From IMG/VR virus record IMGVR_UViG_3300035689_000009, positions 1-64,000 of that record: a stretch of DNA of 64,000 nt. One strand, 5' to 3'. Positions 21,401 through 30,380 of the stretch are shown here, piece after piece (positions within the stretch are counted from its first letter, which is position 1; each line of letters opens with the position of its first letter). The notes under the pieces are model-generated. The model was not told the DNA's origin, made no database searches, and saw nothing but the letters and a program-made list of their open reading frames with translations. Origin of the DNA: a virus. The position numbers were made by a program, and so were the translations under genes.

Positions 21401-24400
21401 AGCTTGCTTAACTGTATCTGAACTAACTAATGATCCAGACCCTGATTCAATCTGCCTCTCCATTGAATCAGCTGTACCGTATGGTATTCCAGTTCTTTGA
21501 TTTGGATTTGCTATAAAGTCACTTCCAAGTAATAAACTAAATTCATCTACCGCTGTGCTATCTGGACCATTGGCACTAAACAGTTTAAATATATCTGGAT
21601 TTGCTTTTGGATTTCGCAGTATAGTTATTAAGAAATCTGGAAGCGGAGTTATATCATCGGGATCCATACCAAAAGCATCAAAAAATATTTTCTTTATTGC
21701 TATTTCGTTATGGTAATTAAATCTAAATTGATCCCATACATCATTTGCTTGACTAAGAGTTCTTCCATTTCCAGCTATTACATGAGTGGAAGCGCTAAAA
21801 CCTTCATCAAAAAACTCTCTAGCTTTTATAGATTCTGGTGCAGCTGGATCATATACAGGAGCAAAACGTTCTCTTCCTGTTCCAGTATCTTCATCTCCAG
21901 TACTTCTAAGCTCGGCATCCAATACAGTGTATAGTGCTTCTCGCTCAAGGGCGCTGTACTCTTCGTTTATAATGTAATCAAAATAACTATTTTCTTGTTC
22001 TTTGCCAGCAAGGATGTTTCCACCCCTAGCGGCTGCTTCAGCAAAATGGCCTTGATCAAGAAGTGTTATTCCAGTAACTGGAATATACTCTTGCCATTGA
22101 GTATTTGTAAAAGCTGTTGGTCTTTCATTTAATAACTCTAGTTGTCTTTCAATTGAATCAGCCGTACCAGATAGCCCCAGCTTCTGCATGCCTGCTTTAG
22201 TTGCCTTTTCTGCTATAAGTTTTCCATCACCTTCTGACGCAAAAGCGCCAAAGCCAATAAAGTAATCCATATCAACATGAGTTTCGCCATTATACTTGAA
22301 CTCATTAGCTGGGTTATATATTGTTGTTACAACACCGAGTGGAACACTATCATCTACGAAAGTGAAGTAGCAATCTCTTGGCATTGGAGTTGGAGCAAGT
22401 CCGGCTTTTGCTAATGCCTGGGCTGACGCATTTGCGTGATTATTATCATTACCTATTTTATCATTCTCTGAACCAAAGTACTCTTTTTCATTTTCCGTAA
22501 GGTGCATTACACCTAGGTAGTACGCAGCATCTGGAGAAACGACTGCTGCTAAATCTACTTCCTTAAAAGAATCACTCTTAAAATTTATAAAATTATCATC
22601 AGTTCTATTTTCACTATCTGTATTATCATTTGCAGCTAAAGAGCCGTTAATTAAGTCAGCTTTATCCGTTCCCCATAAGAAGTATGCTGGCTTACAAACA
22701 ACAGCTGTTCTAGTTGTTGGACTGTATACTAAAACTTTTCTATTCTTGTAATCTTTTGGCTTACCATAAAATTGATTTACATCTCTATCTGGAAAATACT
22801 CATCTTTAAACTTTTTGAATATTTCATCATCTTTATCTTCAGTTATTTCATATGGCCATCTCATAGCTATGTAGAATTGCTCATCAAGAGCACTTGCTGG
22901 AGATCCCCAATCTCTATAACTAAATGGACTTCCAGAAGTAATCGTTCTTTGATTAATGTACTCATACTCCCAAGAGCCTTCAAGTTTTTCTATTCCCCTA
23001 ACTTGTTCCAGTAGTGAAGGTAGTGGCATTCTTATCAGTGACTTACTCCCAGTTACTCCACTTGTACTTAAATCAAATATAAATTTATCATTACCAAATG
23101 AATTAATTGGATTAACTGCCGCAGTAAATGAAACAGCTGCTAAGTTTATGACGAACTCATCTTCTGTTCCTCCTTCACGTTGATCCGTTAGTGAACTAGC
23201 AATGAGGGATGCTTCCGTGTCTAATAAACTTGTATATAGAGTATCGTGACCTAATTTTTCAAAATCTTTATCACCATCATGTATGGTTCCAGTTTTAAGC
23301 CTATCATCACCTTCTCCTGATCTATTATTACTTAGTGCGTAAAATGCGTAATCTAATAAAACTGCTCCAGCAACTCTGTCTGTGAAAAATGGGAAAGAAA
23401 ACCTAAGTGGCATTTGAGGTATTTCTACGTGTAAGCTTTTCATCTTTTCTATGTCTACTTCGGAAGCATTCTGTCCAGTAGAATCTATAGGTAAGTGGAA
23501 ACCAACTGTTACATAACCTTTGTTTTTTGGTATTTCAGATAAAATATCATTCGTCAATTGTTCTTTTGTTGTTTTACTATTACCGTAATATGCAGTTCTC
23601 CAAGGATCTAAGAAGTTAATAACTTTTCCTCTTAGGATTCCAGCTGGCGCATATATATCTGAGTAAGATGATTGTTGTTTAACTATTTCAGAAATAGATA
23701 TTGATGGATTTTGTCCTTGTTTAAATGCTTCATAATCAGCAGTAGAATTTGATTGCTTATTAACTTTTGTTAAAAGATCCATTAATTCTGAATCGGGACT
23801 TCTATAAGATGGCCTTTTAAGGCCGAGGCGCACTGCTTTGTCTTCAGAAGGAAAACCAGTAGTAATTGGAACTACTGCTGACGTATACAACCAGTGTGGC
23901 TTACCATAGAATACAGTTGACCTATCTTCAAATGGTCTTACGGCAACAATGTAGTTTGGAAGTAGTCTTGCGCACATTTGAAAAAGATCCCAAACAGATT
24001 TCATGTATGTTTGCGCTCTAAATGAAACCTCATCAAAGCCTGCCATGTCGTCGTCAAGGTCACTAATTAATCCAAACGTTTTCCAAATGTTTACACCACC
24101 TCTACCACTTAATCCTCCAAGCAGTGATGCTCCTCCGCCAACTGCCATAGCTCCACCTATGAATGGAAGTGCAATACCACCCGTACCAATGGCTAATGCA
24201 GTTCCTGCTGCCAGCAGTCCTCCACCAAGCACTGCAGCTGCAGTTCCGCCACTAGCTCTTGCTTCCATTCCCAACGTTAGATTGTCTATTGCAGCTGAGG
24301 CGTTTTTGGATCCTCCATCATATCTTTGAAGTAGATTATTCCACGAAGAATCTGTAAGTCTATTTTGATAATCTAACCTTGGATTTGGCATGTCTTCGGG

Positions 24401-27400
24401 TGTCAAGGATGCCGCATTTGACCAACCGTCTCCTAGGTCACCACCAAGAAATTGAGCTACACCAGTTCCGTTTCCTGGATAAATATTTCTCTTAAACAAC
24501 TCTAGATCTGGTTGTGCTGCAAAGTTTGACCACATTGTTCTCATGATTCCAACCATTGGTAGTCTTACGTCGATACCAAATGGTGATCCACCAATTCCAG
24601 TTCCATTTGAGTTATCACCAAATGGGTTTAAAACACCGGCTACTGTACCAGCTCCACCGGTTATGCCACTACCCTGACCAACTGCCAGATATGCATCTGA
24701 CGCTGCATTTCTGATACCGGCGTTCTTATTTCGTTCTGCATCTGTTAAAGGCTCGTACAGCATCATGCCGAAGTGTTTAATTCCAAATTTATTTTCAGAA
24801 AATACAGTTCCCCTTGTTGCATGCGCAAAAGCTTCTCTTGTTCTAGATGTGCCCATCGAAAGAAGTCTAACCATTAAATCTCTTGGTTCAGATAAGTACA
24901 ATCCAGTATTAAGACCGCCATCTATGTGACCGCTAGATCCTTTTTTGTCAACAGAGTTTACAACTGGACTAAGTTCAATAGCGTCAGATTGACATGTGAC
25001 AGTAACTATTTCTCCCAATTCAACTTCAGTTATTACACCATTGAATACGGTATGAAGTGAGTTTGGATTTGCGCCATAACCAACTCTTAGATGAACTCTT
25101 ACGCCTGGCTTAAGTCTTATGTTTTCTATGTCAACAATGTACTGACTTTCCATATGACCTAATTGATTTCTTGCAAAATTTAAAGTTCTATCAATTACCT
25201 GTTCAAGACCAGAAGTTAGTGATAATTTATCTACACCAGGCTTATCTTCTGTTTCACCACTTCCACTAAATATTGTTGTAGCTTCTTTTGTAGAAAGCTT
25301 TGCGTACATATTGGAAGCTCTAAATACCAACGTATCACCTAAGATATCCTCAGAGGATACTACAGAGAAATCTATTATAGACTGCAGTCCGTAGAAATTG
25401 TCAAATAGTTTTGTGCCAGCAAAATTCTTTTCGTCTATTAACCAGAGCATATATGTAGGGAAAGCTCTGACCATTCTTCCTGATATATCTCTATACTGAG
25501 TATCTACCATCATTTTTTCCCAGTGATCAGTAACACTTTTTGAATTACCATTTGACTTCATGGTCTCTGGTTTACCTTCATCCCCTGACGAGTATGAGTA
25601 CTGATATTCAGATAGCGCTTTTGCTCCAGGAACTCCGGTTAAAGATTTTGTTGTTCCAACATCTGGTGTCTGAGTGTCGGTTATTCCCACGTATTCAACT
25701 GAACTATCTTTTTTAACAGCAACGTCATCTACGGTTAAATAAAATCTTCCATTTTTTTTATCGATATATCCAAATTGATATCCGTCTGCAGTATGTATCA
25801 TTGATGGAATTTTTGGGTCACCAAGTTCTGCTGATGGAAAAGTATTTATAATAGCATGTGCGTCTAGTTCATCTGGGCTAAAGCTTATGTATCCGTCTTC
25901 CGCAAAACCATCTGCGGTTCCACCTAATGAAGCTTGTAGCTTTGATCTTGCTTCTTCATTGGAGCTTGATAGGTCTCCAGCTTTTAATTGACCAGAAGAT
26001 AGTCTCCAACTAGAGTCAGCTAAATCCTTAGTATCAAATTCACCTTCGTCTAAAGAGTCTACATAGTTTAATAAAAATTTATCATGAGGTTGATCAACGT
26101 CTAACAAGGCTTCCATTATATAAGAAGCTGTTTCTGAAGCCTTTAATCCTAATGTTCCCCTAGAGTAAGCTTTTAATTCATCTAATTGATCATTTAATAT
26201 ATATTCTCTAAACTTAGCAACGACCGCAGAACCCTTATGGGTCATTGATCCATAGGGTGTTACTACTGTTATTTCCTTAGATGGGTCAACATTAAATGTA
26301 TTAAGCCTAGAGAGCTTACCTTTATTTTCGGTAACGCTACGTATAACGTCTCTATCGAACATCTCAAAACTTCTAAAATAGAAATCTGGATCAAGACATC
26401 CTACAACTTCGCTATCCTTATTTCTAATCTCCAATGGAAAGTCTGGATATGAATTAAACGAGCCCCACAGCTGCTTCATTCTTAGGAATGGATTTTTCTT
26501 TGTTCCGAATTCTTCAATCATCTTTCTTTGTTGATCAGAAGATAACTGTTCACGCTTTTGTTGAAATATATCAAAGTCTACTAATCTTAAAGAAACATCA
26601 TAGACATGTGGAAAATTTGGGATAGTTGAAACATTGAACGAAAGAGGAAGAACATACTTAACCCCAGCTAAAGCTGTTATTATATTTTTGATACCCAAAA
26701 AGCCCATAACACCAGCAGCATGTTCGAGTCTGGCTAATCCGTTAATATGATCAAATATTTTTCTTAATTTTATTAATTCTTTTTCACCAAATACTTTCAT
26801 GGAAATATTTATATAACTATCTCCACCACCAATGTGTTGATAGGTTGGCTCATCTTGCATTTGTACCTGCAGAGGAATTATGTTATTACTCATTGAGATA
26901 GAGACATCGGTAACGATTGCGTTAGCTGGATCTATATCAACTCTTATCATTGGCACTTCCCACTCTCTTATGTGGAAACTCCCGTTTCTTTCTCTAGCTG
27001 CCTCCATCAAATCTCTGATTGGTCCAGCCTTAAAGAATCTTTCATACACCATAGAACTATAACCAGCAGCAAACTGCTTCTTAATTATTGATCTTTCGTT
27101 CTCTTTCCATTCATCATCTTTAGTTTTTCCTGCATTTATTGCTCTTTTTTGCAAATACTCATCAACCAAAAAATCAAGATAAGAGGTTGTGCTCAATGCT
27201 TTAGATTTAAAGAAAGATTTTATCTGAGATAGTGTTTCATCCTGGAAAACAATTGCTCCAAAAACATATCTTTCTGTATCTTCATATGCGTTTTCTGTTC
27301 TATCAAAATCTCTTAAGTAGGCTTTCCTATCGGAATCAAGCTGTGGATTCTGAAATATAAAACTTGTTATGATAAAATCATAAGCTTTTTTTTGAAAGTC

Positions 27401-29821
27401 TGTTGTATTTCTTCCCGCAGTTAATATGTCAATACTTTGTACGATTTTTTGATTAACAGTATACTCAACGATATTTCCTGTTGAAGTTGTTATAACTGAA
27501 TCTAAATCTCTATGATATCCAGCTGATTCATTTATATCTATACCAAAGTTAGCCAACATTTGATTCCAAAAACTTCTACCTGTATCAGTCAAGCCTTTTT
27601 CTTCAGCGGATTGAAATCCAGATACGTCTGGAGTAAATATTTTAGTTTGAGTTTCAGCTGGCATGTAAAATGATAGGTTGCTACCGTTTGTCCATTCTCT
27701 AACTACGTTAGTAGTAAACACTTCGTTCTTATAGCCAAGGAGAGCGTCGTTAACGATCTTAGAAGGAGATATCCCAGCTTGGGCCGAGAGCCTATCAGAA
27801 GCCGCCTGAATGCCTCTTAAGTCATCCTGAGTGACATCTCCGTCTCTATCGGTGTCAAGCATTGCTTCGGCAACTGAAACCATTGCGTCTTTTGTTGCAT
27901 TAAGGAGACCCTCTTTGCCAAACATTAAGAATTCTTCATTTATATAATTATGAAGAGCTCCAGCTGCCTTGCCCATATACTGCCTAAACTTACCCCAATG
28001 TATTGCTTGATTAAAGTCATTAAGCATCGGTAGGAAAGGCTTATGGTTAAAGTTGTATAGATTTAATGTAACCACTAATGCAAATGGGTAGCTTGGTATT
28101 GTCGAGATCGACATCCCCTGAAGGGCAACACCAGTTATTCCGTATACAGAATTTAGATAATGATTTCTAATAGGAAGAAATGGCGCATACTTAAACGCGG
28201 CAACTAAACCTCTTAGCGATGAAAGGAACTTATCTATCTTTTCTTCATTGTCACCATTGCCACTAAAGTCTATTGTGAAGTTATCCTTAAGGGTAATTTT
28301 TGAAGCGTCTTCGATTGAAATACCCCATATCTCCTCATAGTTTGGAAAGAACAATTGCATACTGACAGTTGTATGCTTGTATCCAGAATTAAACTTTGGA
28401 CTATTTTTTTGTCTTAGCGCGCCCTCTCCTAAGCTACTTGTTTTGAATTGAGTTTGAACATCAATACCAATTGGTGGCACATAGAAATTAGCTGCACCTA
28501 ATCTAAGATGAAATATATCAGGAGAAGACGGTGGAATATTTTGTCTAAACGGAAACTCTGCAATAGCTTTTTCTATTCTTTGACCAGTGTTAATTAGATC
28601 CCACGCACCAGTAAAAATATTTTCACCATTAACTTGACCAAGAGCAGCCATCAAATCATTTAATACTGCTTGACCATCATTAAGTTTATCTTCTGAGCCG
28701 CCACCTTTTCCACCGTTTGAATAGTCAGCCGTTGCTGCTAGTGCGGCAAAAAAGAAATTAACTAGCTCTGGGAAATATCTATAGATTGTAGCTAATGTTA
28801 CGGGATCTCTAGAGAGTCTTTGTAGGACAACAGTAAGCTGCTGAAGCCAACCAGTGTCTCTTACTCCATCTAATACGTTTGCTGCACCGGCACTACCCGT
28901 AACTCTTTCAAGGGTAGACAGTCTAGCTCTACCAAATGCCTGCATTGCATCGATGTAGCTTAATAGATCAAAAAGACCCGATGCTTCAATTTTATCAAAC
29001 AAAGATTTTTGGTAAGTGTCATTTAACTTATATATATCCGTACTTGGAGATGCAACTGCTATGAATTGATTAACATAGTTATCCTGAAAAGCTTTATCAT
29101 AAACAAAACTCGCATTGTTTTTTCTTACTAAGCTTTCATAATACTGAGAAATTGAAGAATAAGAGTTATCGGAATGATCAAAACCAATTATAGCTGCTCC
29201 ACGTCTTATGAATTCCTCTAAAGCCGCTGCCCTTTCTATTGTTGTACCAAGTGAATTCTCATCAACGGCTGGAGGTTCTTGAACATCTTCCGGATTATCA
29301 CTATCTATATTAAAGTTTTTTACTCTTTCTGCAATAAAGCTAGCCATTGCTGAAGCTGACTCTATATAGTGCCAGCACGAATCAACCTTAGAATAAGCTG
29401 CGCTATACCATGCTTCAAATGCTTTTGCGTAAGCTACGTCTGTTAAATCAACATTTTTAGTTGGTATTTTTTTATCAAACTTCTTTAGAATGCCAACTAT
29501 ATAAGTGATATCGTTTTCAGCATTCATTTTTGTATCTTGTATTTTAATGGCTGCAATTGCCGCATTACGCCAAGCAATATCATTAAAATCAGGTGGAGCA
29601 ATTTTAATACCCCATGGCAATCTCTCAACACCAGCCCACACACCTATCGTGCCGGCAAAACCAGGTAAAACTGTTTGTAATTTAGCTAATGCTGGCCCAG
29701 GTTGTATGTTTGAATTTGCGTTTAATGTTACCTGTTGGATTTCAAGAACGTAATCGTCTACTTGCTGCTTAGTGGTAAACTGTTCTTTTATGTAATAGAA
29801 TGCTTCTTGATTTATAGTCAT
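18440..29821 (-). CDS. Giant baseplate hub / tail protein (3793 aa)
   Basis: One of the largest possible phage genes, unbroken and without a single in-frame CGG. Two related tube/hub-type domains appear to be duplicated: near residues 430-600 (VSMQLFFPNYEEIW ... STIPSYPFALVVTLNLY) and 960-1090 (ISMKVFGEKELIKL ... STIPNFPHVYDVSLRLV). A gp27/VgrG-like hub segment lies near 1570 (GVRVHLRVGYGANPNS, FNGVITEVELG). There is an EF-hand calcium loop near 655 (DTDRDGDVTQDD), two long hydrophobic Ala/Gly-rich segments near 1857-1907 and 3330-3377, and a staphylococcal-nuclease-like fold near 3490-3595 (VIDGDEIEVVDL, FKVRLEGI) without an obvious catalytic Glu. It probably forms the hub core that bridges tape measure and baseplate. 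Function is inferred from domains and position. Confidence 0.82.
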   Translation of the reverse strand: MTINQEAFYYIKEQFTTKQQVDDYVLEIQQVTLNANSNIQPGPALAKLQTVLPGFAGTIGVWAGVERLPWGIKIAPPDFNDIAWRNAAIAAIKIQDTKMNAENDITYIVGILKKFDKKIPTKNVDLTDVAYAKAFEAWYSAAYSKVDSCWHYIESASAMASFIAERVKNFNIDSDNPEDVQEPPAVDENSLGTTIERAAALEEFIRRGAAIIGFDHSDNSYSSISQYYESLVRKNNASFVYDKAFQDNYVNQFIAVASPSTDIYKLNDTYQKSLFDKIEASGLFDLLSYIDAMQAFGRARLSTLERVTGSAGAANVLDGVRDTGWLQQLTVVLQRLSRDPVTLATIYRYFPELVNFFFAALAATADYSNGGKGGGSEDKLNDGQAVLNDLMAALGQVNGENIFTGAWDLINTGQRIEKAIAEFPFRQNIPPSSPDIFHLRLGAANFYVPPIGIDVQTQFKTSSLGEGALRQKNSPKFNSGYKHTTVSMQLFFPNYEEIWGISIEDASKITLKDNFTIDFSGNGDNEEKIDKFLSSLRGLVAAFKYAPFLPIRNHYLNSVYGITGVALQGMSISTIPSYPFALVVTLNLYNFNHKPFLPMLNDFNQAIHWGKFRQYMGKAAGALHNYINEEFLMFGKEGLLNATKDAMVSVAEAMLDTDRDGDVTQDDLRGIQAASDRLSAQAGISPSKIVNDALLGYKNEVFTTNVVREWTNGSNLSFYMPAETQTKIFTPDVSGFQSAEEKGLTDTGRSFWNQMLANFGIDINESAGYHRDLDSVITTSTGNIVEYTVNQKIVQSIDILTAGRNTTDFQKKAYDFIITSFIFQNPQLDSDRKAYLRDFDRTENAYEDTERYVFGAIVFQDETLSQIKSFFKSKALSTTSYLDFLVDEYLQKRAINAGKTKDDEWKENERSIIKKQFAAGYSSMVYERFFKAGPIRDLMEAARERNGSFHIREWEVPMIRVDIDPANAIVTDVSISMSNNIIPLQVQMQDEPTYQHIGGGDSYINISMKVFGEKELIKLRKIFDHINGLARLEHAAGVMGFLGIKNIITALAGVKYVLPLSFNVSTIPNFPHVYDVSLRLVDFDIFQQKREQLSSDQQRKMIEEFGTKKNPFLRMKQLWGSFNSYPDFPLEIRNKDSEVVGCLDPDFYFRSFEMFDRDVIRSVTENKGKLSRLNTFNVDPSKEITVVTPYGSMTHKGSAVVAKFREYILNDQLDELKAYSRGTLGLKASETASYIMEALLDVDQPHDKFLLNYVDSLDEGEFDTKDLADSSWRLSSGQLKAGDLSSSNEEARSKLQASLGGTADGFAEDGYISFSPDELDAHAIINTFPSAELGDPKIPSMIHTADGYQFGYIDKKNGRFYLTVDDVAVKKDSSVEYVGITDTQTPDVGTTKSLTGVPGAKALSEYQYSYSSGDEGKPETMKSNGNSKSVTDHWEKMMVDTQYRDISGRMVRAFPTYMLWLIDEKNFAGTKLFDNFYGLQSIIDFSVVSSEDILGDTLVFRASNMYAKLSTKEATTIFSGSGETEDKPGVDKLSLTSGLEQVIDRTLNFARNQLGHMESQYIVDIENIRLKPGVRVHLRVGYGANPNSLHTVFNGVITEVELGEIVTVTCQSDAIELSPVVNSVDKKGSSGHIDGGLNTGLYLSEPRDLMVRLLSMGTSRTREAFAHATRGTVFSENKFGIKHFGMMLYEPLTDAERNKNAGIRNAASDAYLAVGQGSGITGGAGTVAGVLNPFGDNSNGTGIGGSPFGIDVRLPMVGIMRTMWSNFAAQPDLELFKRNIYPGNGTGVAQFLGGDLGDGWSNAASLTPEDMPNPRLDYQNRLTDSSWNNLLQRYDGGSKNASAAIDNLTLGMEARASGGTAAAVLGGGLLAAGTALAIGTGGIALPFIGGAMAVGGGASLLGGLSGRGGVNIWKTFGLISDLDDDMAGFDEVSFRAQTYMKSVWDLFQMCARLLPNYIVAVRPFEDRSTVFYGKPHWLYTSAVVPITTGFPSEDKAVRLGLKRPSYRSPDSELMDLLTKVNKQSNSTADYEAFKQGQNPSISISEIVKQQSSYSDIYAPAGILRGKVINFLDPWRTAYYGNSKTTKEQLTNDILSEIPKNKGYVTVGFHLPIDSTGQNASEVDIEKMKSLHVEIPQMPLRFSFPFFTDRVAGAVLLDYAFYALSNNRSGEGDDRLKTGTIHDGDKDFEKLGHDTLYTSLLDTEASLIASSLTDQREGGTEDEFVINLAAVSFTAAVNPINSFGNDKFIFDLSTSGVTGSKSLIRMPLPSLLEQVRGIEKLEGSWEYEYINQRTITSGSPFSYRDWGSPASALDEQFYIAMRWPYEITEDKDDEIFKKFKDEYFPDRDVNQFYGKPKDYKNRKVLVYSPTTRTAVVCKPAYFLWGTDKADLINGSLAANDNTDSENRTDDNFINFKSDSFKEVDLAAVVSPDAAYYLGVMHLTENEKEYFGSENDKIGNDNNHANASAQALAKAGLAPTPMPRDCYFTFVDDSVPLGVVTTIYNPANEFKYNGETHVDMDYFIGFGAFASEGDGKLIAEKATKAGMQKLGLSGTADSIERQLELLNERPTAFTNTQWQEYIPVTGITLLDQGHFAEAAARGGNILAGKEQENSYFDYIINEEYSALEREALYTVLDAELRSTGDEDTGTGRERFAPVYDPAAPESIKAREFFDEGFSASTHVIAGNGRTLSQANDVWDQFRFNYHNEIAIKKIFFDAFGMDPDDITPLPDFLITILRNPKANPDIFKLFSANGPDSTAVDEFSLLLGSDFIANPNQRTGIPYGTADSMERQIESGSGSLVSSDTVKQAIEFARKNLVDAPLDEGGLVRYFDALVKTKYKKLGLFLQSQSNLSLILGADVGGGQPKVDDIIKDNFTPKQVFLLIVGMFRQAMWQDAYARAWLVLKPNRQYASDDMWDFSPVHKIFAAFIDPNQDYASNKRKFLKLLADNKGEGNSAGNVVGVLTHNIDSFWDQNIGPLFTALSDGLSGLMNMFRMSMLQMGYGLSNIDNFSQQANIMNKVLNDSIYYSLGRPGSLLRAIDNPFTREYGEPVVEVREPFQKIHYISSFSTIIANNIQETITNVATQVTAVSEGKYPVTVALDKSIPAERQVEKTVETGLFFDNIAGEGLFGIAQPLFHPIEFARGAIKLSQGAPDELMARRVGLAHLKESLKDIYSGELIVIGSADIRPHDLVYLADVYERMYGIFEVEQVVHHFTPNMGFITSITPNALVTINDPARWFMSSWIHSWMSIQNIRNDTRSLINSVQAGSTGILSGGDISVDGMSEALRSQMMGGVQFTHGSSALMSDIMANFAAEGLTDAQSQIENQMKQNSENGISLTGIAATYLTTVGLTAATAAIPGGAIAAGIAGAVASDLFWKGWKWVRDNVLDQHGCYISYLNKNGQPMDASLAINQGMVVGRYHTKRLLPGILGVKSKVRTVDGNAFIRNDDLLKSLGWKEKEITDLVRYVSYENALVNAEVLKYSGTGPDKTGLNQYFKVICKLHNVIDGDEIEVVDLMNPTGQPFKVRLEGIIASSLGTFQAYTNTSIQAGYKPDDPTTAINVNSPGGRAAIFVSERLRDKPFVIRVSPNDQSSTSIYTEDDLSPGSRINNTNSYFKGVNYGDQEREKSLGTVFYRMLDEDKETNISIIRSFFVQNLGLSIIQKKEKFKKNLYGESVFGQKFDEIYNSIYTSNMENHFEITGETDPLLTITNDERKLFNDLVNFKILEVLYSKASEWPYISWDEYYNDGAPATLNWELVTNNLAQVYTVDLLRERASTGGLDRSIPTPSYVQQKSGL

Positions 29822-29830
29822 AGATACTAC

Positions 29831-30299
29831 CTAAAACATTCCTTCTATTTTACGCATTTGCAACAGTCTGTCTCCAGAAGAATTTCTTTTTAAAGAACTT
29901 GAATAGTTATCTATTATAGCAGAATTTTTTATATTATTTGAATTATTTTTTAATGCTAAAGAATCGCCAGTAAGGGAAAAGCTTTTTTTATTATATCTTG
30001 CTTGTTGATTTGCTTTATTATCATAACCAGCTCCATTAGCTTGGATGTAAGCTGGAGATGAATTCATGTATCCTTCATATGATCCCTTTAGCGGATCAGA
30101 TGGGGCTTCAGCTTCTGGAGAGAATCCATGTATGCTTGCTGACCTTGAATCGTTTGTTCTTTTAGCTAGCCCGTGAAGTAATTGCTGCACCAGCTGGGCT
30201 AGGGGTGCCACTGTTAGCTTTTGGCCCTGAAGCAGCTGCCACTAAATTGGCGTTAGTTTTAGCTACCCCACCAGATCCAGTAGGAAGGTTATCAGCCAT
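29831..30299 (-). CDS. Small virion protein of unknown function (155 aa), +1 frameshift at CGG 30171
   Basis: The gene starts at ATG 30299, with AAAGGA upstream as Shine-Dalgarno. It gives 42 residues (MADNLPTGSGGVAKTNANL ... GAAITS) before CGG, then continues in the +1 frame as GLAKRTNDSRSASIHGFSPE... to 29831. The apparent independent start GTG 30211 has no ribosome site. The protein is rich in Ser, Asn and Ala, probably disordered at the N terminus, and sits between the giant hub gene and a tape-measure-like gene. I do not recognise a family; a small tail or hub adaptor is plausible from context. Confidence 0.75.
30171..30173 (-). other. +1 recoding site 3 (TCA CGG G)
   Basis: The only site with G as the fourth base (CGGG). 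The zero frame meets TAA two codons later. The +1 frame has been open since a TAG about 24 codons upstream, so this site is less tightly bounded than most. CGG is the only one in the gene and is placed exactly as at the other seven sites. Confidence 0.8.
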
Positions 30300-30380
30300 A
30301 AAATAATTTATCCTTTAATTTAAAATTAGAAAGAACCCGCTATATCGTCGTAAGGATTACGTCCTAAAGAAGGGAGGCTA

